NCBI GenBank assembly: GCA_964403285.1
Contig: CAYOFG010000005.1
Span: forward strand, 1 to 64,000
Length of the DNA: 64,000 nt
Direction: 5' to 3'
DNA from: WVXT01 sp964403285
GTDB taxonomy: Bacteria; UBA6262; WVXT01
How positions within the stretch are numbered: position 1 is the stretch's first letter; the number at the start of each line of letters is the position of its first letter. The notes beneath the pieces are model-generated. The model ran no database searches. It worked only from the letters and a program-made list of their open reading frames with translations, and was not told the DNA's origin. The translations under genes were made by a program, and so were the position numbers. Of this stretch, positions 30,918 through 38,119 are shown in pieces.

Positions 30918-31886
30918 CTAAAATTTAACTTGTAGTTGAGTCATGAACAAATCGTTTCGTATACTCGGGGTTTCCATTTTTTGTTCGTAATTATTTCTGA
31001 AGAGAACATTTTTATCAATGAAATAGTTCACTCCCCAGGTCCACCTGCTATTTTCATTATTTGATACATTTATATCTGGATCCAGAGAATCGTATCTTAG
31101 TAATATGACTACAGATGGGATTAAGGTATATCCTGCAGTGACATAATATCCTTCCTGCTTTGTTGTTTCATCAATACCTGTAATGTATTCTGCTTTACAC
31201 ATAAATTTTTCAAATTCATATTTCATTTCGAAACCCGTTCGGTTCTTTGTAATACTGTTGGCACGAACGGAGCCATCATAAATTGAAGCCCCGACACTAA
31301 GGCCGACTATGGGTAGGAATAATATTCTGCCTACGACTGTTTTTTGAGAATTTTCCTCTGCCTGATTCGAACCACTCCCGTTAAGAATTGCAACAAAAAC
31401 ATTTGATTTTATGGATTTCAAAGAAAAACTTCTGGAGAGTTCAATACCGATATCTCTTGTGGGCTTTACAGAGTTATTTACAATATCCGATTTATCTATA
31501 AATTCTAAATCAGCGTCTGGGGTACACTGTTCAAGTGAAAACTTGTATTTAAACTGTCCAACACGTAATATAAAATATTTGATTGATTTGACGTCAAAAT
31601 AAGTATCATAAATTAACTTATTATTAATAGTATCAGTATTACTACCTTCAAGTGAGAAACAATATGAAATATTTTTTGATATATTCCCAATAATCCCAAA
31701 CCTCGATTGAGCAATACCAAAGCCGTCTTTTGCTCCTTCCGTAGTATCTGCAGTATATCTGACCCTGGCAAAACCGGCAAAACTAATTTTAGGAAAATCG
31801 GAATCTGCACTTGTTAATACCTGCATTGAAAATGCGGTCTTTACTGAAAAGAATAATACAATGCAAAGCAAGAAGTATTTTTTCAT
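30918..31886 (-). CDS. Outer-membrane porin (OprP/phosphate-selective porin-like)
   Basis: 322 residues. Signal peptide 1-20 (cleavage near AFS-M). The mature part is beta-strand rich: FAGFARVRYTADTT, RFGIIGNISKNISYCFSLEG, LRVGQFKYKFS, FEMKYEFEKFMCKAEYITG. It ends in a terminal Phe (QLQVKF), the usual signal for outer-membrane insertion. This is the pattern of 16-strand anion-selective porins. AGGAG site. It follows the tungstate-binding protein gene by 29 bp, so the two are likely cotranscribed and the porin may admit the oxyanion, which is inference from context. Confidence 0.82.
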   Translation of the reverse strand: MKKYFLLCIVLFFSVKTAFSMQVLTSADSDFPKISFAGFARVRYTADTTEGAKDGFGIAQSRFGIIGNISKNISYCFSLEGSNTDTINNKLIYDTYFDVKSIKYFILRVGQFKYKFSLEQCTPDADLEFIDKSDIVNNSVKPTRDIGIELSRSFSLKSIKSNVFVAILNGSGSNQAEENSQKTVVGRILFLPIVGLSVGASIYDGSVRANSITKNRTGFEMKYEFEKFMCKAEYITGIDETTKQEGYYVTAGYTLIPSVVILLRYDSLDPDINVSNNENSRWTWGVNYFIDKNVLFRNNYEQKMETPSIRNDLFMTQLQVKF

Positions 31887-31915
31887 ATTATCTCCTTTTG
31901 AATTTATTTTTTGGC

Positions 31916-32737
31916 TTATTTAAATACATCAGGAAAAAACAAGGGCTCACCAAATTTCTCAACCCCATAATTTTTGATAATGTTTTGTCCCTCAGTGCTT
32001 CTAAGAAATTCAGCAAAATTTTTTGCTAAATCATATTTTACCCAGGGAAATTTGGATGGGGAAACCACAATTACAGAATAAGGGTTGTAAAGTTCAGGGT
32101 CATCATTAACAAGTAAATCAAGTGTATCAATCTCTTTTTTGTGTGACAACCACGTAGCCCTATCGCATAATGAATATGCAACTTTTTCATTTGCAATTCG
32201 CAATGTAACTTCCATACCAGAGCCACTTTCAATATACCAAGTGGAGGAAGGCTTCATACTTAGCTTTTCCCATAAATAAAGTTCCTTTTTATGTGTACCT
32301 GAATCATCACCTCGTGAAATAAATATGGATTTCGTTTCATATATTCTTTTTAATGCTTCTAAAGATTTAAGTCCTTTTATTCCTGCCGGGTCATTTTTAG
32401 GGCCGATAATAAAAAAATCATTATGCATTATATCAAGCCTTTTTACCCCATAACCCTCAGCTACAAATTGCTCCTCGGATTTTCTGTCATGAACAAGAAT
32501 TACATCTGCATTACCATCTTTGGCAAGGCGCATTGCCTGTCCTGTTCCCACGGCAATTATTTTCACTTTACAATTGTATTTCTTTTCAAAGGGTGGTATC
32601 AAGACATCAAATAATCCTGAATCTAATGTTGAGGTAGTTGAAGCAAGTATCAGGCTCTTTTGGGCACTCACTTCAGAACTAAATCCAACAACCAATAAAA
32701 CAATTCCAAGAAAAAGGGGACAGGCTACTTTTTTCAT
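31916..32737 (-). CDS. tupA: Tungstate ABC-transporter substrate-binding protein
   Basis: 273 residues. Signal peptide 1-25. The mature part begins LILASTTSTLDSGLFDVLIP, with AVGTGQAMRLAKDGNADVILVHD, the hallmark of TupA-type periplasmic tungstate-binding proteins. ISRGDDSGTHKKELYLW is another family block. Neither the permease (TupB) nor the ATPase (TupC) gene is present, so it must serve a transporter encoded elsewhere or be an orphan. GAGGTGA site. The first eight codons after ATG are formed by a REP-like repeat. The leader upstream ends in a terminator, suggesting attenuation by tungstate or molybdate cofactor. Confidence 0.88.
   Translation of the reverse strand: MKKVACPLFLGIVLLVVGFSSEVSAQKSLILASTTSTLDSGLFDVLIPPFEKKYNCKVKIIAVGTGQAMRLAKDGNADVILVHDRKSEEQFVAEGYGVKRLDIMHNDFFIIGPKNDPAGIKGLKSLEALKRIYETKSIFISRGDDSGTHKKELYLWEKLSMKPSSTWYIESGSGMEVTLRIANEKVAYSLCDRATWLSHKKEIDTLDLLVNDDPELYNPYSVIVVSPSKFPWVKYDLAKNFAEFLRSTEGQNIIKNYGVEKFGEPLFFPDVFK
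32711..32735. repeat. REP-like element inside the tupA signal-peptide coding sequence
   Basis: AAAAAGGGGACAGGCTAC plus T-tract; on the minus strand it supplies codons for KKVACPLF directly after the start Met. The same repeat occurs in intergenic sequence at 26830. Confidence 0.6.
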
Positions 32738-32753
32738 TATTCACCTCAAAAAT

Positions 32754-32903
32754 AAAAAATCCAGCATTCCGCACTTGCAAAATACTGGACTTCGTTTCTC
32801 CTTCTCAAGCACGGAAAGCGCACCGATTTCTCAATGCACTCTATCGGCCATCAACCATATCTTTTGGACTTAGGCAAAGTGGCTCGGAGAATATTTTTAT
32901 AGC
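32754..32903 (-). promoter_or_regulatory. Attenuator leader of tupA, candidate Moco/Tuco-type riboswitch
   Basis: A structured roughly 150-nt leader between promoter and tupA. On the minus strand it contains CTCCGAGCC, a hairpin CCGAT/ATCGG with a GAGAAA-containing loop, and GGAGAAACGAAGTCC. It ends in a terminator: TCCAGTATT / AATGCTGGA (32789-32781 and 32768-32760) followed by six T, 17 bp before the ribosome site. A terminator directly ahead of a tungstate-uptake gene implies ligand-controlled readthrough. The resemblance to the molybdenum/tungsten cofactor motif is by eye and partial. Confidence 0.45.
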
Positions 32904-32932
32904 ATAGTATAAAAATTATACTTTTTTGTCAA
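32904..32932 (-). promoter_or_regulatory. Promoter of the tupA-porin operon
   Basis: On the minus strand TTGACA (32932-32927), 17 bp, TACTAT (32909-32904). Confidence 0.65.
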
Positions 32933-33063
32933 GTAAAAAAGAGATAGATGTTATCCAAAGGCTTTACCCACCCAGATTCTCGTTCTGGGAATCTTAACTT
33001 ACCGGCAACCTCTGTTCGCTTCTGGTCATTTAGAAGTGAAAGCTTGACGAATTCTTATTTTCC

Positions 33064-33092
33064 TTGATTTTTATAGGAGGTTTAGATATAAT
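33064..33092 (+). promoter_or_regulatory. Promoter of the TTGATT-TATAAT family
   Basis: TTGATT (33064-33069), 17 bp, TATAAT (33087-33092). It lies 27 bp before the relic reading frame at 33119. Confidence 0.65.
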
Positions 33093-33118
33093 ACTTTTGG
33101 TATTCTGGATAGTTCTAA

Positions 33119-33352
33119 GGTTGTGGATGGCTCCTGTCGGCGGCGTACCACAATAGAACATACGCAACATACTTAACAACGATAATTTTCATTGTTCAAG
33201 CTAAAATTCCAAGGCTCAACAAGAATCCAAACGCATATTCAGGCATTACAAGACAGCCGGGCTATTGCTATAATATGCTTAAGAGAAGGAGGCAGTTACT
33301 AAAGAGAGGGTATAGATTTGACCGAAAAACGAGGGAGTGGGTAAAGAAATAA
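33119..33352 (+). pseudogene. Relic copy of the third gene of the HEPN-nucleotidyltransferase operon
   Basis: 77 codons without a stop, closed upstream by TAA at 33116 and lacking a usable start. Its translation is similar along its whole length to residues 40-116 of the 37270 product: RLNKNPNA, QPGY, KRRRQLL, GYRFDRKTREWVK. Both copies are followed by matching terminators. Here the promoter sits directly before it, as if the HEPN and nucleotidyltransferase genes had been deleted. The region 32933-33063 shows nothing recognisable. Confidence 0.65.
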
Positions 33353-33387
33353 CATAATAGCAGGTAATAGTAATAAGGATTCTTTGA

Positions 33388-33416
33388 AACTGCCTTACAG
33401 ATTAGGGCGGTTTTTT
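33388..33416 (+). terminator. Rho-independent terminator after the relic
   Basis: AACTGCCTTA (33388-33397) / TAGGGCGGTT (33403-33412) plus T-tract. Related to 37656 with compensating base changes. The 260 bp from here to 33677 hold no gene I can support. Confidence 0.85.
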
Positions 33417-33676
33417 ATTGCCCTCTGTGGCAGATTTTGCTATAGTAGATCACACCGAAAGACAGGAAAGATTTGGCAGGTAAATTAGAGTTTAGAGTAT
33501 AAATAGACAAATAAAAACGGACAAAGCGATTGATATGAAAAAAGGAAATACTCAAGAAAAGGTGGAAGAATAGCAATAGGAGTATTTAATCGGTGGTAGT
33601 CCACAGGCTCTGCATTAAGACTTTGTGTTGATCGATGGCTGGGCTATAGGATGACTATGGAGAGGAGATTCAATCT

Positions 33677-36226
33677 GTGAAGGAACATCAACTGCAAAAT
33701 TTAGATTTTGACTTTGTCAACTGTACTCAAGAAACACTTTTTGAGAAGATGGGAACTTCCCAGAAAGGCCTTACCGATGAAGAAGCCAAAAAGCGTCTTT
33801 CAGAATATGGCTTTAATGAGCCAGCTAAAAAGAAAAAAAGGACAATCCTTTTCCAAATCCTTTCAAAATTCCTTAGTCCTCTGGTTATAGTTCTTTTAGT
33901 CATCGGAGTATTTTCCTTATTTTTTGGGGAAAAGGTAAGCGCGATTCTGGTTATGTTGATGGCGCTTATCAGCGTCCTATTGTCTTTTGTGCAGGAATAC
34001 CGCGCGGGCAGGGAAGCCGAGAAACTCAGCGAAATGGTCCGCTCCACAGCCACGGTTTACCGCAATGGCAAAGCCAGAGAGATAAAAATTAAGGAGATTG
34101 TCCCCGGAGACATAGTGGATTTGTTTGCCGGAGATATGATACCTGCGGACCTACGCATAATCTTCTGTAAGGATCTATTTGTTAACCAGGCGTCATTAAC
34201 GGGAGAGTCATTTCCTGTGGAAAAGAGTTCGAACCTCATAGAATCAAAGAGTAGTTCTCCAGCAGCTTTAACCAACATTGCTTTTATGGGCTCAAGTGTG
34301 GTAAGCGGAACAGGCTTAGGCGTGGTTATAAAAAGCGGACTTGCTACTCAATTCGGTGAGCTTTCTCGAAAACTTGCCACTATACCGATTGAGACTGGTT
34401 TTGATAGAGGCGTACGCAGTTTTACCTGGCTTATGATTCGTTCTATGCTGGTTTTGGTTGCGGTTATCTTTGCCATAAACGCCCTATCAAAAGGCAATCC
34501 CATTCAGGCGTTTCTTTTTTCGCTGGCAGTTGCCGTAGGGCTTACGCCCGAGATGCTTCCCATGTTAGTGGCTATAAATCTTTCCAAGGGCGCGCTTGCG
34601 ATGTCAAAGAAAGAAGTTATTGTAAAACGCCTAAATTCTATACAGAATTTCGGTGCAATGGATATTTTATGCACCGATAAAACAGGCACTCTTACTTTGG
34701 ATAAGATTATTTTGGAAAAACACTGCGATGTGGTACGAAATGACGACGAGGATGTGTTAAGGCTTGCCTATATTAACAGTTTTTACCAGACAGGACTTAA
34801 GAATATTTTGGATAGGGCTATTTTAAGACATGAAAAACTGCTGGTTAAGGAGCATAAAAAGGTGGATGAAATACCTTTTGATTTCTCCAGAAAAATAATG
34901 TCTGTGATAATTGAAATGAATGGAAAACACAAGCTCATTGCTAAAGGTGCACCAGAGGAAATTTTTAAGAGATGTACAAAATATGAATTAGATGGCGAAA
35001 TATTGGATATGGAACAACTAATCCTGACAGACCTAAAAGAAGAACATGACCGATTAAGCATGGAAGGCTTTAGAGTCCTTGCTCTTGCCTATAAAGATAT
35101 AGAAGACAAAAAAGAAAAATATACAAAAGAGGATGAAGAAAATTTGGTTCTTAAGGGCTATATTGCATTCTTAGACCCACCAAAACCCACAGCCAGAAAA
35201 ACTATTGAAGTGCTAAAGAATTTGGGGATAGAATTTAAGGTCTTAACTGGTGATAATGAATTGGTGACAAAAAAGATATGCAGCGAAGTCAGTATCGACG
35301 TCAAAGAATTAGTTACTGGTGAACAAGTTGAAAAACTGGATGATAAACAACTTCAGGAATTGGTAAAGACCGCTTCTGTTTTTGCCAGGCTTTTGCCTTT
35401 GCAGAAAGAAAGGATAATCCGCGCTCTTCATAAAAATAAACATATCGTAGGTTATTTGGGAGACGGCATCAATGACGCTCCTGCTTTGAAAGCCGCAGAC
35501 GTCGGTATTTCAGTCAATAATGCGGTAGATATCGCCAAAGAGTCTGCAGATATAATTCTTTTAAAGAAAAGTCTTATGGTGCTTGCCGACGGGGTTACCG
35601 AAGGAAGAAAGACTTTCGGAAACATCCTTAAATATATCAAAATGGGTTCAAGCTCAAATTTCGGCAATATGTTTAGTATGACCGGAGCAAGCCTCTTTTT
35701 ACCATTCCTGCCAATGCTACCCATACAGATACTATTGAACAATTTTCTCTATGATTTATCGCAGGTATCTATTCCTTCGGATGAAGTAGATAAAGAATAC
35801 CTTTTAAAATCGCGGCCTTGGAATGTAAGATATATCAAAAAATTTATGCTTTTTATCGGCCCTATCAGCTCAATTTTTGACTTTGTGACCTTTGGAGTAT
35901 TGCTATTTATTTTTCATGCCTCAGTAGCACTTTTTCGTACGGCTTGGTTCCTGGAATCCCTTTGCACACAGACATTGGTTATACATATCATCCGCACCGG
36001 CAAACTCCCCTTTCTTGAAAGTAAGCCCAGCCAGTTTCTGATGTTTACCTCTATCTATATAGTTACGATAGGACTGTTTATTCCGTTTACCCCTTTGGGA
36101 AAATATTTTGGTTTTGTCCAACCGCCGCCCGCATATTTTGTGGCGCTTGTTCTCATTGTGGCAGTTTATTTGTTAATGGTGCAGTTTGCAAAAAGATGGT
36201 TTATAAAAAAATACGGCTATGAATGA
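33677..36226 (+). CDS. mgtA: Magnesium-translocating P-type ATPase (MgtA/MgtB type)
   Basis: 849 residues, GTG start with GGAGAGGAG upstream. P3B-type ATPase: N-terminal cation-ATPase domain, about ten membrane helices, actuator loop LTGESFPVEK, phosphorylation site CTDKTGTLTLDKIIL (Asp acceptor), FDFSRKIMSVI in the nucleotide domain, GYLGDGINDAPALKAADVGISV hinge (split: GYLGDGINDAPAL, KAADVGISV). The DKIILE context and NNFLYDLSQVSIPSDEVD are typical of MgtA. It imports Mg2+ at the cost of ATP. No mgtA leader riboswitch or PhoPQ genes are evident. It stands alone between the relic operon and the HEPN operon. Confidence 0.92.
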   Translation: MKEHQLQNLDFDFVNCTQETLFEKMGTSQKGLTDEEAKKRLSEYGFNEPAKKKKRTILFQILSKFLSPLVIVLLVIGVFSLFFGEKVSAILVMLMALISVLLSFVQEYRAGREAEKLSEMVRSTATVYRNGKAREIKIKEIVPGDIVDLFAGDMIPADLRIIFCKDLFVNQASLTGESFPVEKSSNLIESKSSSPAALTNIAFMGSSVVSGTGLGVVIKSGLATQFGELSRKLATIPIETGFDRGVRSFTWLMIRSMLVLVAVIFAINALSKGNPIQAFLFSLAVAVGLTPEMLPMLVAINLSKGALAMSKKEVIVKRLNSIQNFGAMDILCTDKTGTLTLDKIILEKHCDVVRNDDEDVLRLAYINSFYQTGLKNILDRAILRHEKLLVKEHKKVDEIPFDFSRKIMSVIIEMNGKHKLIAKGAPEEIFKRCTKYELDGEILDMEQLILTDLKEEHDRLSMEGFRVLALAYKDIEDKKEKYTKEDEENLVLKGYIAFLDPPKPTARKTIEVLKNLGIEFKVLTGDNELVTKKICSEVSIDVKELVTGEQVEKLDDKQLQELVKTASVFARLLPLQKERIIRALHKNKHIVGYLGDGINDAPALKAADVGISVNNAVDIAKESADIILLKKSLMVLADGVTEGRKTFGNILKYIKMGSSSNFGNMFSMTGASLFLPFLPMLPIQILLNNFLYDLSQVSIPSDEVDKEYLLKSRPWNVRYIKKFMLFIGPISSIFDFVTFGVLLFIFHASVALFRTAWFLESLCTQTLVIHIIRTGKLPFLESKPSQFLMFTSIYIVTIGLFIPFTPLGKYFGFVQPPPAYFVALVLIVAVYLLMVQFAKRWFIKKYGYE

Positions 36227-36246
36227 AAATAGAGAATTTATTTCGC

Positions 36247-36275
36247 TTGATTTTTGCAAAAATTCAGAATATAAT
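36247..36275 (+). promoter_or_regulatory. Promoter of the HEPN-nucleotidyltransferase operon
   Basis: TTGATT (36247-36252), 17 bp containing TTTGCAAAA, TATAAT (36270-36275); about 70 bp before the HEPN gene. Confidence 0.75.
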
Positions 36276-36345
36276 ATATTCGTTACTGTAACGAAAAAGG
36301 GAAAATATGAGCTTGTTTTCGTTATGATAACTAAAAGGACAATAA

Positions 36346-36717
36346 ATGGGAGAATTTAAAAAGCATTTAGAAATTGCAAAAGAGAAATTGAAGGCAGTAG
36401 CAGCTGCGTACAAAAGTAAGCAGCACACGGTAGTAGGGGACCTCGCTACTAAGGTAGTAGAGCAATTGGTAGAAGCGGATGCTGGAAGGTTCAATGAACA
36501 TTTTGGTACTCACAGTGAAAGGCACGAATATTCCAATAAGACCTTTCCTGCTGAAATTAATAAGGCCATGAGAAAGGTATGGTTTGCGTATGGAGACTTG
36601 GGCTATGATGGAGTTGATGGAAAAAGAGCAAAATCTGTTATTATTAATTTGAATAAAATAATAGAATATTTTGCACAGAGGTTTGGTGAGAAAATTGAAC
36701 GCAAAATTAATGTATAA
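36346..36717 (+). CDS. HEPN-like protein of a HEPN/nucleotidyltransferase module
   Basis: 123 residues, AGGA site. All-helical, HEPN-like (EIAKEKLKAVAAAYKSKQHT, AIN/KAMRKVWFAYGDLGYDG). The catalytic R-x4-6-H motif of active HEPN RNases is not obvious, so it may be a non-nuclease partner. It overlaps the nucleotidyltransferase gene by 8 bp (ATGTATAA). HEPN-MNT pairs form type VII toxin-antitoxin-like modules in which the nucleotidyltransferase AMPylates the HEPN toxin. Which partner is toxic here, if any, cannot be read from sequence. Confidence 0.65.
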   Translation: MGEFKKHLEIAKEKLKAVAAAYKSKQHTVVGDLATKVVEQLVEADAGRFNEHFGTHSERHEYSNKTFPAEINKAMRKVWFAYGDLGYDGVDGKRAKSVIINLNKIIEYFAQRFGEKIERKINV

Positions 36718-37279
36718 GAATATAGTGAAGCAACTGTCCGTAATAAGCGATGTAAAAGCAACAATAGTATACGGCAGCTTTGCAAGGGGTGACTATGGAC
36801 CCAAATCGGATATAGACCTATTTATAATAACCACTAAACCAGAAACCACGCAACAAATACAGGATAGGGTTATTGAACTGGAATCAAAAATAGGCAGGGG
36901 TATTCAGCCGACAATAAGGACAGAGAAAGAGCTAAAAAAGACAGACACAGGTCTGCTTCAGAATGTGTTTCAGGAAGGCAAAATCGTTTATCTAAGCGAG
37001 CCATTGGATATCTCTGTAAACTCCCTTCTCAAACAGAGACCCTATGTAATATACACATTTCAGTTGAATAATTTGAGTCAAAAAGATAAAGCAAGGTTTA
37101 ATAGAGAATTATATGAAAGAACACACGAGAAATATGCATATAGAGGATTCCTTCAAGAAATCGGAGGAGAGAAGCTATCCAGTGGATGTGTGTTGATACC
37201 TTATAATAGAAAGAAAAGGATAGAAAAATTTTTTAAGAAATTTAAAGTCAAATATAGAAAATTGAAAATATGGAGATAA
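36710..37279 (+). CDS. MNT-type nucleotidyltransferase
   Basis: 189 residues from ATG 36710, overlapping the HEPN stop; GTG 36686 is an alternative. N-terminal nucleotidyltransferase domain with YGSFARGDYGPKSDIDLFII, the GSx10DxD catalytic pattern of the DNA polymerase beta superfamily. Residues 115-189 are a basic extension (RKKRIEKFFKKFKVKYRKLK) not found in minimal MNT antitoxins. The coupled HEPN gene points to a toxin-antitoxin-like or regulatory pair. It overlaps the next gene by 10 bp. Confidence 0.82.
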   Translation: MYKNIVKQLSVISDVKATIVYGSFARGDYGPKSDIDLFIITTKPETTQQIQDRVIELESKIGRGIQPTIRTEKELKKTDTGLLQNVFQEGKIVYLSEPLDISVNSLLKQRPYVIYTFQLNNLSQKDKARFNRELYERTHEKYAYRGFLQEIGGEKLSSGCVLIPYNRKKRIEKFFKKFKVKYRKLKIWR

Positions 37280-37620
37280 TTAAATATTCTAAGAGGGTAT
37301 TCTCTGGTAAGGACTTGCAAAAACTCAGCAAATATGATAAAAATAATCTGGAACTAGATATTCACATACCTGGGCAAAATGATTCCCATGGGTGTGCATG
37401 TTATCTGGCGGCGTACCACCATACAACATACACAAACCACATAGGAACAGTAATTTTCATTGTCCAGAGCATGATTTCAAGGCTAAATAAGAATCCGAAT
37501 GCGTGCTCAGGCCGTTCAAAACAGCCAGGCTATCGCTATGGGATGGTCAAAAGAAGAAGGCAGTTACTAAGGAAAGGTTATAGATTTGACCGAAAAACGA
37601 GGGAATGGGTAAAGAGATGA
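37270..37620 (+). CDS. Small basic protein, third gene of the HEPN-nucleotidyltransferase operon
   Basis: 116 residues, ATG overlapping the previous stop (ATGGAGATAA). I recognise no family. A Cys/His cluster (SHGCACYLAAYHH) lies in the middle and the C-terminus is strongly basic (MVKRRRQLLRKGYRFDRKTR), suggesting nucleic-acid binding. A diverged, truncated copy exists at 33119-33352 with the reading frame preserved, so the protein sequence was once under selection. A strong terminator follows. Confidence 0.6.
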   Translation: MEIIKYSKRVFSGKDLQKLSKYDKNNLELDIHIPGQNDSHGCACYLAAYHHTTYTNHIGTVIFIVQSMISRLNKNPNACSGRSKQPGYRYGMVKRRRQLLRKGYRFDRKTREWVKR

Positions 37621-37655
37621 TGTAATATCAGGTAATATTAATAAGGATTCTTTGA

Positions 37656-37687
37656 AACCGTCTTACCAAGGTGAGGCGGTTTTTTAT
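37656..37687 (+). terminator. Rho-independent terminator
   Basis: AACCGTCTTACC (37656-37667) / GGTGAGGCGGTT (37670-37681) with a two-base loop and T-tract. Confidence 0.9.
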
Positions 37688-37753
37688 TGCCTTTTCAAAA
37701 TGTTTTTGCTATATTGACAGTAAGAAAAGGGACTGGAAAGGTTTATCGACCAT

Positions 37754-37826
37754 GGGGCAGTAGTTCGGTTGGGAGAACGCATCCCTCTCACGGATGAGGT
37801 CAGTGGTTCGAATTCCCTCTGCTCCA
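37754..37826 (+). tRNA. tRNA-Glu (CUC)
   Basis: Cloverleaf: acceptor GGGGCAG / CTGCTCC with A73, D-arm GTTC/GAAC, anticodon stem CATCC/GGATG with loop CTCTCAC (anticodon CTC), T-loop TTCGAAT. The T-stem has one mismatch (T-C). CCA is not encoded. tRNA genes are common integration sites; it stands at the edge of the kdp genes. Confidence 0.9.
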
Positions 37827-37935
37827 GAGCCGATGAACGTACGCGACGATTTATTAGAATTTTAGATTTGTCAAGGGGAGCTTTAAGTTAGAACTGGTTT
37901 TTTTGTTAATGTTGTTGTTTAGTATTTCTTAAGCG

Positions 37936-38016
37936 ATGGATATTCTTCTTATAGCTATAATGCTTGGGTTGATTGCAGTTTCTTTTGCATTCATTGCTTT
38001 ATGTAATAAAGTCTAG
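37936..38016 (+). CDS. 26-residue hydrophobic peptide upstream of kdpF
   Basis: Starts ATG 37936, one predicted membrane helix (LLIAIMLGLIAVSFAFIAL), then CNKV. It sits 10 bp before kdpF. Similar tiny one-helix open frames often precede kdpF in bacterial kdp operons. Coding status rests on position and hydrophobicity only; no good ribosome site. Confidence 0.45.
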   Translation: MDILLIAIMLGLIAVSFAFIALCNKV

Positions 38017-38026
38017 GAGATAATCT

Positions 38027-38119
38027 ATGCATGTGATTTATTGGATAGGCGGTATTATTTCATTGCTTTTGTTTATTTATCTTCTCATAGCTCTTCTCAA
38101 ACCGGAGATTTTTAAATGA
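38027..38119 (+). CDS. kdpF: K+-transporting ATPase small subunit KdpF
   Basis: 30 residues: one membrane helix (WIGGIISLLLFIYLLIALL) then KPEIFK, the KdpF pattern. AGGAG at 38015 is well placed. Its TGA overlaps the kdpA ATG (ATGA). KdpF stabilises the KdpABC complex in the inner membrane. Confidence 0.85.
   Translation: MHVIYWIGGIISLLLFIYLLIALLKPEIFK

Noticed and set aside
37754..38119. Genomic island integrated at tRNA-Glu
   Set aside because: No integrase and no repeat of the tRNA 3' end was found downstream within the window, so an attachment site cannot be supported.
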